Shown here piece after piece: positions 33,408 through 40,464 of a stretch of 40,464 nt of DNA. A program made the translations under genes and the position numbers. The notes below the pieces were generated by a model. That model was not told the DNA's origin, searched no databases, and was given only the letters and a program-made list of their open reading frames with translations. Position 1 is the stretch's first letter. The number at the start of each line of letters is the position of its first letter. This DNA comes from Bacillota bacterium (GTDB lineage Bacteria > Bacillota > Sulfobacillia > JAJYWN01). The stretch lies in the NCBI GenBank assembly GCA_021791495.1, contig JAJYWN010000031.1:1-40464 (forward strand). Reading direction: 5' to 3'.

Positions 33408-34259
33408 CTAACCCTGGGGCTCTTCCTGTAAAGCCCGGAGCGCCGCTAGGTCCCGTTCGCGGGCCGCCGGATCCTTGTCCGGAGTCTCTAAAATGCCCGG
33501 CACATCCCCGAACATAGGGTTCAGGAGAAGGGCGCGGAAAGTCTCGATAGAGATAAGGCCCTGGCCGATGTTGGCGTGCCGGTCGGTACCGGAACCGAGG
33601 GGTTTGGCAGCGTCATTCAAGTGCATGGCCTTGATGCGGTCCAGCCCCACCAACTGGTCGAACTGGCCCAACACCCGTTCTAAGCCCCGTGGAGTCGCAA
33701 GGTCGTAACCCGAGGCGAAGACGTGGCAGGTGTCGAAGCAGACGCCCATCCGCTCCCCCAGCCCCTCGGCCACCAGGGCGGCCAGGAGGGCCGCCAAGTC
33801 TTCGAACTGCCCCCCGACTTCACCACCGGCCGTGGTCTCCAAAAGGAGCTGGGTCGGCGCCGTGGTCCGGGAAAAGGCCGCCACGATGGCGCGGACGGCG
33901 TTGGTCCGCGCCTCACGGGGGTCGCCTTTGGTCTGACCGGCGTGGGTCACGACATAGGGCGCCCCCAACTGGTCTGCCCGCTCCAGATCAAGGGCCAGGA
34001 CCTCCACACTGTACACCCGGACCTGGTCCTCCGCCGCCGCCAGGTTCACGAAGTAGGGCATGTGCACAACGACGGGGCCGATGCCGGCCCCGCCAAGTAT
34101 GCGCCGCATCTCCGCGGCGTCCTTCGGATCTATGGGTTTGGGCGCGTTGCCGCGGGGGCTCCGGGAGAAGACCTGGAAAGCCTGGCATCCCAGGCGCTCG
34201 GCTTCCCGGGCCACCTTGGGCCATCCCGCCGCGATCGAGAGATGCGCTCCGATTCTCAT
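33408..34259 (-). CDS. nfo: Endonuclease IV (AP endonuclease)
   Basis: A 283-residue TIM-barrel enzyme that cuts DNA at abasic sites. All nine metal ligands of the family can be placed: H66, H106, E141, D176 and H179 (CFDTCHVFASGYD), H213 (MHLND), D226 and H228 (DRHANIGQG), and E258 (ETP). The ATG lies 6 bp after the pnp stop with little Shine-Dalgarno sequence. In Bacillus this slot, between pnp and the M16 protease, holds a polysaccharide deacetylase gene. Here nfo ends against a SpoIID remnant, so it may have moved in. Confidence 0.96.
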   Translation of the reverse strand: MRIGAHLSIAAGWPKVAREAERLGCQAFQVFSRSPRGNAPKPIDPKDAAEMRRILGGAGIGPVVVHMPYFVNLAAAEDQVRVYSVEVLALDLERADQLGAPYVVTHAGQTKGDPREARTNAVRAIVAAFSRTTAPTQLLLETTAGGEVGGQFEDLAALLAALVAEGLGERMGVCFDTCHVFASGYDLATPRGLERVLGQFDQLVGLDRIKAMHLNDAAKPLGSGTDRHANIGQGLISIETFRALLLNPMFGDVPGILETPDKDPAARERDLAALRALQEEPQG

Positions 34260-34265
34260 CCGAGC

Positions 34266-36512
34266 TTAAGGCCGCCCGCGGTCTCCCCTGTCTCCGCCGC
34301 GGTCCCCACGGTCGCCCCTGGGCCCGCCGTCCCGGCGCGGGCCGCCGCCGAATCCCCGGCCGCCGCCACCGCCGTAACCGCCCCGGCCACCGCGGTCGCC
34401 GCGATCGTGCCGGTCGTCATGGTCCTCGGAGAAATTGGGGTCGATGACCGCCCGGTGCGATAGGTTGATGCGACCGAGCCGGTCGATCTCAATGACCTTG
34501 ACCGTCAGCGCATCGCCGATGTTCACGGCGTCCTCGACCTTTTCGATGTGATGGTCGGCCAGGTGACCGATGCGGACCAGGCCTTCCTTTCCGGGGAGGA
34601 TCTCGACGAAGGCGCCGAAATCGGTGACCCGGGTGACCTTGCCATCGTAGATGGTTCCGACCTCCACGTCCTTGGTCAAGTTCTCGATCATCCGCATGGC
34701 CTTCTTGCCGCCCTCGGGATCGATAGCGGCGATGAAGACGCGGCCGTCGTCCTCGATGTCGATCTCCACATCGCACTCGGCGATGATCTTGTTGATCATC
34801 TTGCCGCCCGGGCCGATGACGTCGCGGATGCGGTCGGGGTTGATCTGCATGACGATGATGCGCGGAGCGTACTTGGACAGCTCGGCGCGTGGTCCGGGCA
34901 ATACGGCCAGCATCTTCCCAAGGATGAACATCCGGCCGGCCCGCGCCTGTTCCAGCGCCTTGGCCAGGACAGCCTCAGTGACGCCCTTGATCTTGATGTC
35001 CATCTGCACCGCAGTGACGCCTGCGGCGCTGCCGGCCACCTTGAAGTCCATCTCGCCGAAGTGGTCCTCGACGCCCTGGATGTCGGTGAGGACCACCATC
35101 TCGTCCCCGTCATGCAGAAGGCCCATGGCCACGCCGGCCACCGGGGCCTTGATGGGCACCCCGCCGTCCATCAGGGCCAGGCAGGACGCGCAGACGCTGC
35201 CCATGGAGCTGGACCCGTTGGACTCGAGAACCTCGGATACCAGGCGGATGGTGTACGGGAACTGGTCATCCTTCGGGATGATGGGCTCCAGCGCCCGTTC
35301 CGCCAAGGCGCCGTGGCCGATCTCACGACGGCCGGGACCGCGCAGCGGGCGGGTCTCACCCACCGAATAAGGCGGGAAGTTGTAGTGATGCATGAACCGC
35401 TTGGTCTCCTCGAGGCCAAGGTCGATGAGCTTTTGCACGTCGCTGACGGTGCCCAGGCTTAGTGCGGACAGGACCTGCGTCTGGCCACGCTGGAACAGGC
35501 CGGTCCCGTGGGTCCGCGGCAGCACACCCGCGTCCACGCTGATGGGACGAATCTCATCCATGGCGCGGCCGTCGGGACGGGTCTTATCGCGGACAATCAG
35601 GTGGCGGACTTCCTCTTTATATAACTCCTCGAGGCCCGCCTTGATCTCTTTTTCCCGCTCCGGGAACTCGGCCAGCACTTCCGCGGCCACCGTGGTCAGA
35701 ACCTCGTCGGTCTTGGCTTCCCGTTCCAGCTTATCGCTGTTCCGGATGGCGCTGCGCAAGGGTTCGACGGTGCGGGCGCGCAGGGCGGCGTCGACCTCGG
35801 GGGCCACCGCGAACACCGCAAACTCTTGTTTGGGCCGGCCGATCTCGGCGCGGATCTTCTCGTTCATCGCGATCACGGCCTGCAACTGCCGGTGGCCCCA
35901 CATCATGGCGCCCAGGATCTTGTCCTCGGGCACTTCCTTGGCCCCGGCCTCCACCATGTTGATGGCGTCCTTGGTGCCGGCCACCACCAGGTGCATTTCA
36001 CTCTTGGCGGACTGCTCGGTGGTGGGGTTCAGGACATACTCGCCGTCGATGAGTCCGACGATGGCGGCTCCGATGGGGCCGTCGAAGGGAATGTCGGACA
36101 CGTGCAGCGCCACCGAAGCACCCATCAAGGCGCACAGCTCCGGCGGGTTGTCGTGGTCCACCGACATGACGGTGGCCACGACTTGCACGTCGTTCCGGAA
36201 GCCTTCCGGGAACAGCGGCCGGATGGCGCGGTCGGTCAGGCGCCCGGAAAGAATGGCCTTCTCGGTGGGACGCCCCTCCCGGCGGAAGATTCCGCCCGGG
36301 ATGCGGCCGATGGCGTAGGTCCTCTCTTCAAAATCCACCGTCAGGGGGAAGAAGTCCACTCCTTCCCGCGGCTTGGTCGAGGCCGTGGCCGTGACCAGCA
36401 CGGCGGTGTCGCCGTAACGGACCATGACAGCTCCGTTGGCCTGCTTGGCGTAGCGCCCGATCTCGAAGGTCAGGGGCCGCCCAGCGTAATCCATGGTGTA
36501 ACTCTCAGCCAT
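34266..36512 (-). CDS. pnp: Polyribonucleotide nucleotidyltransferase
   Basis: A 748-residue phosphorolytic 3'-to-5' exoribonuclease. Two RNase PH domains (about 12-145 and 310-530) flank the all-alpha linker. A KH domain ([17 protein letters not shown], about 555-615) and an S1 domain ([20 protein letters not shown], about 622-690) follow. The last 50 residues are an unusual Arg/Gly/Asp-rich tail ([15 protein letters not shown]...), which probably adds RNA binding. ATG at 36512 follows AAGGAGGACAAG. The gene lies 74 bp after rpsO, with a hairpin between. Confidence 0.97.
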   Translation of the reverse strand: MAESYTMDYAGRPLTFEIGRYAKQANGAVMVRYGDTAVLVTATASTKPREGVDFFPLTVDFEERTYAIGRIPGGIFRREGRPTEKAILSGRLTDRAIRPLFPEGFRNDVQVVATVMSVDHDNPPELCALMGASVALHVSDIPFDGPIGAAIVGLIDGEYVLNPTTEQSAKSEMHLVVAGTKDAINMVEAGAKEVPEDKILGAMMWGHRQLQAVIAMNEKIRAEIGRPKQEFAVFAVAPEVDAALRARTVEPLRSAIRNSDKLEREAKTDEVLTTVAAEVLAEFPEREKEIKAGLEELYKEEVRHLIVRDKTRPDGRAMDEIRPISVDAGVLPRTHGTGLFQRGQTQVLSALSLGTVSDVQKLIDLGLEETKRFMHHYNFPPYSVGETRPLRGPGRREIGHGALAERALEPIIPKDDQFPYTIRLVSEVLESNGSSSMGSVCASCLALMDGGVPIKAPVAGVAMGLLHDGDEMVVLTDIQGVEDHFGEMDFKVAGSAAGVTAVQMDIKIKGVTEAVLAKALEQARAGRMFILGKMLAVLPGPRAELSKYAPRIIVMQINPDRIRDVIGPGGKMINKIIAECDVEIDIEDDGRVFIAAIDPEGGKKAMRMIENLTKDVEVGTIYDGKVTRVTDFGAFVEILPGKEGLVRIGHLADHHIEKVEDAVNIGDALTVKVIEIDRLGRINLSHRAVIDPNFSEDHDDRHDRGDRGGRGGYGGGGGRGFGGGPRRDGGPRGDRGDRGGDRGDRGRP

Positions 36513-36542
36513 TCAAACTTGTCCTCCTTGGACTCACGTAAA

Positions 36543-36561
36543 GGGCCCCGTGACGGGGCCC
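36543..36561 (-). terminator. Hairpin between rpsO and pnp
   Basis: GGGCCCCG and CGGGGCCC pair around a 3-nt loop; on the minus strand only TTTACG follows. It is probably a leaky rpsO terminator or processing site that lets part of the transcript reach pnp, as at this junction in other bacteria. Confidence 0.65.
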
Positions 36562-36586
36562 GGTCAGACTTGCCGCTGCCCCGCCG

Positions 36587-36856
36587 TTAGCGGCGCAGGC
36601 CAAGTTTCTCGACGATAGCGCGGTACCTGGTGACGTCGGTCTTCGCCAGATAGTTCAAGAGACCGCGGCGCTGACCGACCATCTTCAAGAGACCCCGCCG
36701 CGAATGGTGGTCCTTCTTATGGGTGCGCAGGTGGTCGGTGAGGTAATTGATGCGCTCAGTCAGGATAGCGATCTGGACTTCGGGCGAGCCGGTATCCTTA
36801 TCGTGCACCTGGTGCTGCTGGATGATGGTCTGTTTCTTCTCCGTCGTCAAAGCCAT
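36587..36856 (-). CDS. rpsO: 30S ribosomal protein S15
   Basis: An 89-residue ribosomal protein that binds the central domain of 16S rRNA. The family core [22 protein letters not shown] and [22 protein letters not shown] is intact. ATG at 36856 follows AAGGAGG with a 9-nt spacer; the frame is open further upstream only by chance. It has its own promoter and a probable autoregulatory leader. Confidence 0.97.
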   Translation of the reverse strand: MALTTEKKQTIIQQHQVHDKDTGSPEVQIAILTERINYLTDHLRTHKKDHHSRRGLLKMVGQRRGLLNYLAKTDVTRYRAIVEKLGLRR

Positions 36857-36945
36857 TTGAAACTTCCTCCTTTTAAGGTATCCCCGCAAGCCAAGAGAAA
36901 CGTCGGAGTCTTCGTTGGTCCTAGCCTGCGGTTCATGAGTGTACG
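36857..36945 (-). ncRNA. Probable S15 (rpsO) leader
   Basis: The rpsO transcript should begin near 36945. In the leader CCGCAGGC (36924-36931) can pair with GCTTGCGG (36884-36891), enclosing about 32 nt that can form further pairs (CCAA with TTGG). This resembles S15-binding multi-stem leaders of Bacillota, in which S15 represses its own translation. The fold was drawn by eye only. Confidence 0.45.
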
Positions 36946-36951
36946 TGGTTC

Positions 36952-36980
36952 ATTGTACACACTTTTTCCTGGGTTGTAAA
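36952..36980 (-). promoter_or_regulatory. Sigma-A promoter of rpsO-pnp
   Basis: On the minus strand TTTACA (36975-36980) is followed after 17 bp by TACAAT (36952-36957). It lies at the very end of ribF and about 95 bp before the rpsO start. Confidence 0.8.
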
Positions 36981-36984
36981 ACCA

Positions 36985-38010
36985 CTAACACCATTGTGGC
37001 CCGTCGTGTGACTGGCTAAACCATTCCGTCGCCACCGCCACGTCCGACTTGATCTGCTGGACCAAAGCCTCTACGGACGGGAAAGCTCGTTCCGGACGCA
37101 GGAAACGGCGAAAGCTCACTTCCATCTCCGAGCCATAGACGTCCCCCGAGAAGTTCAGGAGGTGGACCTCTAGGAGGTGCGGCGCCCGCGCCGGGTCCTC
37201 GTAGAAAGTAGGACGGCGCCCCACGTTTGCCACACCCGCGATCACCACGGGACCCGGGCTCGATCCGGCCCCGTCCGCCGGCGCAAAAACGCAGTCCACC
37301 GCATAGACGCCGGCGGCCGGAGCGACGATGCCCTCCGGGAACGTGACGTTCGCCGTCGGGAACCCAATGGTGTGCCCGCGTCCATCACCGTGCCGGACCG
37401 TGCCGCGCACGTGGAAAGGGTAGCCCAGGAGCGCCGCCGCCCGCTCGACGCGGCCTTCGCGGATATGGTCCCGGATGGTGGAGCTGGAGACGACTTCATC
37501 ATCGATAGCCACCGGGGGCACCACCACGGCCCGCAGACCGCGCCGGCGCGCCTCTCCGGCCAGCCAGTTCGCGTTCCCGCTGCCGCCCGCCCCGAAGGAG
37601 AAGTTGAAGCCGACGACGATGGTTTCCGCCGCCATGGCGTCCACGAGGACGTCTTCCAGGAACGCGCGCGGCGAGAGCCGGGCAAAGTCGGGAGTGAAGG
37701 GCTGGACCAGCAGGAAGTCCAGACCCTGGTGGGCGATGGCCCGTTCCTTCTCCTCCAAAGTCATGAGGAGAGGCGGTGCCTCGGCCGGCCGGAGCACGTT
37801 CATGGGGTGGGGCCAAAAGGTCAGCGCGCCCGCCGGCATCCGGTCCGGACCGCGTCCGCCACCTTCCCCGCCCCCAACCCGGGCGGCTTCCACCGCCAAT
37901 TGCAGGAGCCGCTGGTGCCCCAGGTGAACGCCGTCGAAGAAACCGACCGCCACCACCCGCCCGCGGCCGCCGGACGGCCCCATTCCACTGTACTCACGAT
38001 AAACGTCCAA
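36985..38010 (-). CDS. ribF: Bifunctional riboflavin kinase/FAD synthetase
   Basis: A 341-residue enzyme that converts riboflavin to FMN and then FAD. The N-terminal adenylyltransferase half has GFFDGVHLGHQ (23-33), FNFSFGAGGSGN and SSSTIRDHIREG. The C-terminal kinase half has RGHTIGFPTANV and LLEVHLLNFSGDVYG. TTG start at 38010 with AAGGTG seven nt upstream; it overlaps the truB end by 17 bp, indicating coupled translation. The order truB-ribF-rpsO-pnp is classic for Bacillota. Confidence 0.95.
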   Translation of the reverse strand: MDVYREYSGMGPSGGRGRVVAVGFFDGVHLGHQRLLQLAVEAARVGGGEGGGRGPDRMPAGALTFWPHPMNVLRPAEAPPLLMTLEEKERAIAHQGLDFLLVQPFTPDFARLSPRAFLEDVLVDAMAAETIVVGFNFSFGAGGSGNANWLAGEARRRGLRAVVVPPVAIDDEVVSSSTIRDHIREGRVERAAALLGYPFHVRGTVRHGDGRGHTIGFPTANVTFPEGIVAPAAGVYAVDCVFAPADGAGSSPGPVVIAGVANVGRRPTFYEDPARAPHLLEVHLLNFSGDVYGSEMEVSFRRFLRPERAFPSVEALVQQIKSDVAVATEWFSQSHDGPQWC

Positions 38011-39007
38011 GCGCCATCACCTTAGTGGGCTTCAGCAGCCCGGCATCCGCGTCCCATCTTCCCACTGCCGCCAAGTCGCCCCCCGGGTCCAGCAAGGCCA
38101 CCAGAGCGCCATCTGGGGCTGCGCGCCCCGTACCGCCGCCCGCTTCCCAAGCCGCCTGGCCTCCCTCGCCGCGGTCCATGCTCACGGGCCGCCCGTGCCA
38201 AACATACTCCATGCCGGCGGAAGTCAGCCGGGCCCGCGCCCATCCGGGTATAGCCGCGACCAGAGGCTGAAGTAGCGCCTCCGCCTCTCCCACGGCGGCG
38301 GCAGCCTCCACTTCCTCCAGGGCCAACGCTTGCTCCAGCTTGAAAGGCCCCACGCTCACCCGAAGCAGGAAACCCAAGTGAGCCGGAACACCCACCGCCC
38401 GCCCCAGGTCGGTCGCCAGGGCCCGCACATAGGTCCCTTTCCCGCAGCTTACCCGGAAACGAGCCCGCGGCGTGGCGGCCGCCGGCCGTCCGGGGGTGCC
38501 CTCAAACCAATCCAGAAGCTCGAACCGATCGATCCTCACCGTCCGCGCGGGTAGCACCACCGCCTCGCCGCGCCGGGCCTTCTCGTAGACCGGACGGCCC
38601 GCTACCTTGATGGCGGAAAACGACGGTGGGACCTGCTGGATGGACCCGACCATCCCCTCCATGGCCCGGCGCACCTCCGGGGCCGGCAGCCCCGACGCGT
38701 CGCCTTCATCGGTGGTGTCTCCCTCCGCGTCCCCGGTGCTGGTTGACCGGCCGAATAGGACCTCACCGTAGTACTCCTTGCCGGCGTCGCCCAGGAACTC
38801 CAGGAGTTTCAGGGCGCGCCCGACCGCCACCACCAGGACCCCGGCCGCCGCCGGGTCAAGTGTCCCGGCATGGCCTACATCCCTGGTCCGGAAAACTCTC
38901 CGCACGAACTGGACCGCATCGTGGGAAGTCATGCCGGGAGGTTTCAAGAGCACCAGGAAGCCACCGCGGGCGGGGCTGCCGCCCCGGCCGGCACCAGAGG
39001 CCTTCAT
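37994..39007 (-). CDS. truB: tRNA pseudouridine-55 synthase
   Basis: A 337-residue enzyme that makes pseudouridine 55 in the T-loop of tRNAs. The catalytic motif GHAGTLDP places the nucleophile at D51; KPPGMTSHDAV and the later CGKGTYVRALATDLGRAVG also fit. The C-terminal 110 residues form the PUA-like part and contain a Gly/Ala-rich insert. The ATG overlaps the nrnA stop (ATGA, 39004-39007). Confidence 0.95.
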   Translation of the reverse strand: MKASGAGRGGSPARGGFLVLLKPPGMTSHDAVQFVRRVFRTRDVGHAGTLDPAAAGVLVVAVGRALKLLEFLGDAGKEYYGEVLFGRSTSTGDAEGDTTDEGDASGLPAPEVRRAMEGMVGSIQQVPPSFSAIKVAGRPVYEKARRGEAVVLPARTVRIDRFELLDWFEGTPGRPAAATPRARFRVSCGKGTYVRALATDLGRAVGVPAHLGFLLRVSVGPFKLEQALALEEVEAAAAVGEAEALLQPLVAAIPGWARARLTSAGMEYVWHGRPVSMDRGEGGQAAWEAGGGTGRAAPDGALVALLDPGGDLAAVGRWDADAGLLKPTKVMALGRLS

Positions 39008-39981
39008 CGCCGGTCACCGGCCGACGCCAGGACATTAGACAATACCCTCTCCACCGCCTCGGCCAGGGTGCCTTCATAGGTGCACCCGGCCGCCCGCGCG
39101 TGGCCGCCGCCGCCGAAGGTCAAAGCGATGCGGCTCACGTCTACCGTGCGTCGCGAGCGGAAGGCTACCTTCACCTTACCCTCCGGAGTCTCCCGGAAAA
39201 GCAACCCCACTTCCACTCCATCGATGGTGCGGGGGTAGTTGACGATGCCCTCCGCCTCGGCCTCAGTGGCCCCCGTGTCGGCGAAATCCTGGGACCGCAC
39301 CACCGACCAGGCCACTTTCCCGCCGGCGCTGAGTTCCAGCCGGCTCAGGGCCACGTCCAGCAGGCGCAGTGAGGACAGGGTCCGGGTGTCGTAGACGTAT
39401 TCGGCTACCAAAGCCGGGCTCCCCCCCGCGGCTACCAGGCGCGACGCCAGGGCCAGGGTATCGGGAGAGGTGTTCGGGTAGCGGTAGCAGCCCGTGTCGG
39501 TCATCAGGGCCGTCAGAAGGCAGACCGCCATTTCCTTGTCCAGATCCACTCCCAACCGGTCGAGGATGGCGGTCACCTGTTCACCGGCGGCCGCCGCGTG
39601 GCTATCAACATAATTCACATGCCCGAAACGCGAATTAGTCAGATGATGGTCCACATTGAGAATGACCGGCGCTTTCTCTACCAGCGACTTACCGGCCGGG
39701 CCGAAGCGGTTGATATCCCCACAGTCGATGATCAAGGCGACGGAATACTCCCCTACCACCTGCTCCCAGGGGATGACCCCGTCGACGCCGGGGAGGAAGC
39801 GGAAGGTCTTGGGGACGGGCCCGGGTGAGGCAACTGTGGCCCGCTTGCCCATGCGCCGCAAAGCCCGCGCCATGGCCAAGGTGGAGCCGACACTGTCACC
39901 ATCCGGATTCTCGTGGAAGGTCAGAACAAAGTCAGAGCCCTGGCGGATCGCCTGGGCCACGGCTTCCGCCGCATCAGCCAT
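39004..39981 (-). CDS. nrnA: NrnA-type oligoribonuclease/pAp phosphatase (DHH family)
   Basis: A 325-residue DHH-DHHA1 phosphoesterase that degrades short RNAs and 3'-phosphoadenosine 5'-phosphate. The metal motifs are FHENPDGDS (H23, D27, D29), IIDCGD (D86) and NVDHHLTN (D111-H113); the DHHA1 end motif FGGGGHARAAGC is near 290. It overlaps rbfA by 8 bp and truB by 4 bp. The rbfA-nrnA-truB order is standard in Clostridia. Confidence 0.93.
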   Translation of the reverse strand: MADAAEAVAQAIRQGSDFVLTFHENPDGDSVGSTLAMARALRRMGKRATVASPGPVPKTFRFLPGVDGVIPWEQVVGEYSVALIIDCGDINRFGPAGKSLVEKAPVILNVDHHLTNSRFGHVNYVDSHAAAAGEQVTAILDRLGVDLDKEMAVCLLTALMTDTGCYRYPNTSPDTLALASRLVAAGGSPALVAEYVYDTRTLSSLRLLDVALSRLELSAGGKVAWSVVRSQDFADTGATEAEAEGIVNYPRTIDGVEVGLLFRETPEGKVKVAFRSRRTVDVSRIALTFGGGGHARAAGCTYEGTLAEAVERVLSNVLASAGDRR

Positions 39982-40342
39982 TATTACCCTCGCCCTTGTC
40001 GTTCTTCTCCACTTTCTGTAACAGCTCGAAGATACGGGCCCCGCGCTCGATAGAATTGTCCAGCTTGAAGATGATCTCCGGGGTGTACCGCAGACGGATG
40101 CGGCGGCCCACCTCCGTCCGGATAAAACCGACGGCGCTGTTCAGCCCCGCCAGAGTACTTTCCTTCTTTCCCTCATCGCCCAGAACGCTGACGAACACCT
40201 TAGCCTGCCGGTAGTCCGGCGAAAGCTCGACTTCGGTGATGCTGGCGAAGCCGACCCGCGGGTCCTTCATCTCGTTATGGATTATGTTGCTGATCTCTTC
40301 CAACAGAGCCGCCTGGAGGCGAGCGGAACGTTGCTCGTTCAT
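39974..40342 (-). CDS. rbfA: Ribosome-binding factor A
   Basis: A 122-residue KH-like protein needed for 16S rRNA 5'-end maturation and cold adaptation. The start RSARLQAALLEEISNIIHNE, the middle KDPRVGFASITEVELSPDYRQAKVFVSVLG and the end RYTPEIIFKLDNSIERGARI fit the family throughout. ATG at 40342 has AGAGGGA upstream. The next upstream gene (infB in most relatives) lies outside the window; a palindromic element sits 15 bp before the start. Confidence 0.96.
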   Translation of the reverse strand: MNEQRSARLQAALLEEISNIIHNEMKDPRVGFASITEVELSPDYRQAKVFVSVLGDEGKKESTLAGLNSAVGFIRTEVGRRIRLRYTPEIIFKLDNSIERGARIFELLQKVEKNDKGEGNNG

Positions 40343-40356
40343 AATCCGTCCCTCTT

Positions 40357-40446
40357 TATGGTGGGGGCCGCTCCCTCCGCCGCCCGAACGCTCCGCCGGG
40401 CGAAGCCCGGCTCCTCTGGCGGCTGCGGGACCCCGGCCCCCACACC
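40357..40446 (+). repeat. Palindromic element, single copy before rbfA
   Basis: Nearly identical to array copy 1 (5892-5981) and in the same orientation, with outer arms GTGGGGGCCG/CGGCCCCCAC, apical stem GCCGGGC/GCCCGGC and loop GAA. Immediately before the window end the bases CCTTATCGT (40456-40464) repeat the lead-in to array copy 2 (6018-6026), so another copy may begin at the edge. Confidence 0.9.
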
Positions 40447-40464
40447 CCCTTCGAACCTTATCGT

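Noticed and set aside
1-40464. Strand bias of SpoIIIE recognition word GAGAAGGG
   Set aside because: I saw a few copies on each strand (for example 2439 and 31274 on plus, about 5100 and 29966 on minus), too few to infer replication direction.
1-40464. CRISPR arrays, tRNA or rRNA genes, insertion sequences, prophage genes
   Set aside because: No spaced direct repeats, no tRNA- or rRNA-like segment and no transposase, integrase or phage protein were recognised on either strand.

Overview
The window looks like chromosomal DNA of a high-GC, probably endospore-forming Bacillota (Firmicutes). Evidence: the gene order rbfA-nrnA-truB-ribF-rpsO-pnp ... M16 protease ... dpaA-dpaB-asd-dapG-dapA-rnj-tepA-ylzJ ... 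ftsK/spoIIIE ... rodZ closely follows the Bacillus/Clostridia order around pnp and the dipicolinate genes; both dipicolinate synthase subunits are present; ribosome binding sites are strong AAGGAGG-type; and TTG and GTG starts are common. I cannot name a genus from the sequence.

Layout. Apart from the left edge, every gene is on the minus strand, so transcription runs from high to low coordinates. At 40.3-36.6 kb lies the translation/RNA block (rbfA, nrnA, truB, ribF, rpsO, pnp), with overlapping genes, a clear rpsO promoter and a probable S15 leader. At 34.3-31.1 kb are endonuclease IV, a C-terminal remnant of a SpoIID/LytB-type gene, an M16 protease, dUTPase and a small membrane protein. 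A glycine-rich stress-type protein (30.9-30.3 kb) follows, with its Shine-Dalgarno sequence perfectly complementary to an upstream segment. At 30.2-23.7 kb is the diaminopimelate/lysine/dipicolinate operon: sigma-A promoter, lysine riboswitch, terminator, dapB, dpaA, dpaB, asd, dapG, dapA, with a sigma-K-like site just before dpaA. RNase J with a hairpin leader, the TepA-like protease, YlzJ, UppP, an FtsK/SpoIIIE translocase, a PQQ-propeller/stalk-domain protein, an N-acyl-D-amino-acid deacylase, a UPF0182 membrane protein, AsnRS, RodZ and a DacF-type carboxypeptidase follow (23.4-6.3 kb). At 5.9-1.4 kb is a two-component system: an NtrC-type sigma-54 activator and a large soluble histidine kinase, with a full-consensus sigma-54 promoter between the two genes. 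The left edge (1-1309, plus strand) is an unrecognised gene broken by frameshifts.

The most unusual non-coding feature is a family of about 90-bp GC-rich palindromic elements. Four tandem copies lie between dacF and the response regulator (5892-6298), one inverted copy lies behind dapA (23572-23660), and one lies before rbfA (40357-40446), with a possible further copy starting at the right edge. All copies are intergenic. Their apical stem shows a compensatory base-pair change between copies, which argues for selection on the folded form.

Functionally the window joins housekeeping RNA and translation genes, cell-wall and cell-shape genes, and the pathway that makes both lysine/diaminopimelate and the spore solute dipicolinate. 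The riboswitch ahead of dapB suggests the whole set is lysine-repressed in vegetative cells, while a mother-cell promoter before dpaA could free the dipicolinate genes during sporulation.
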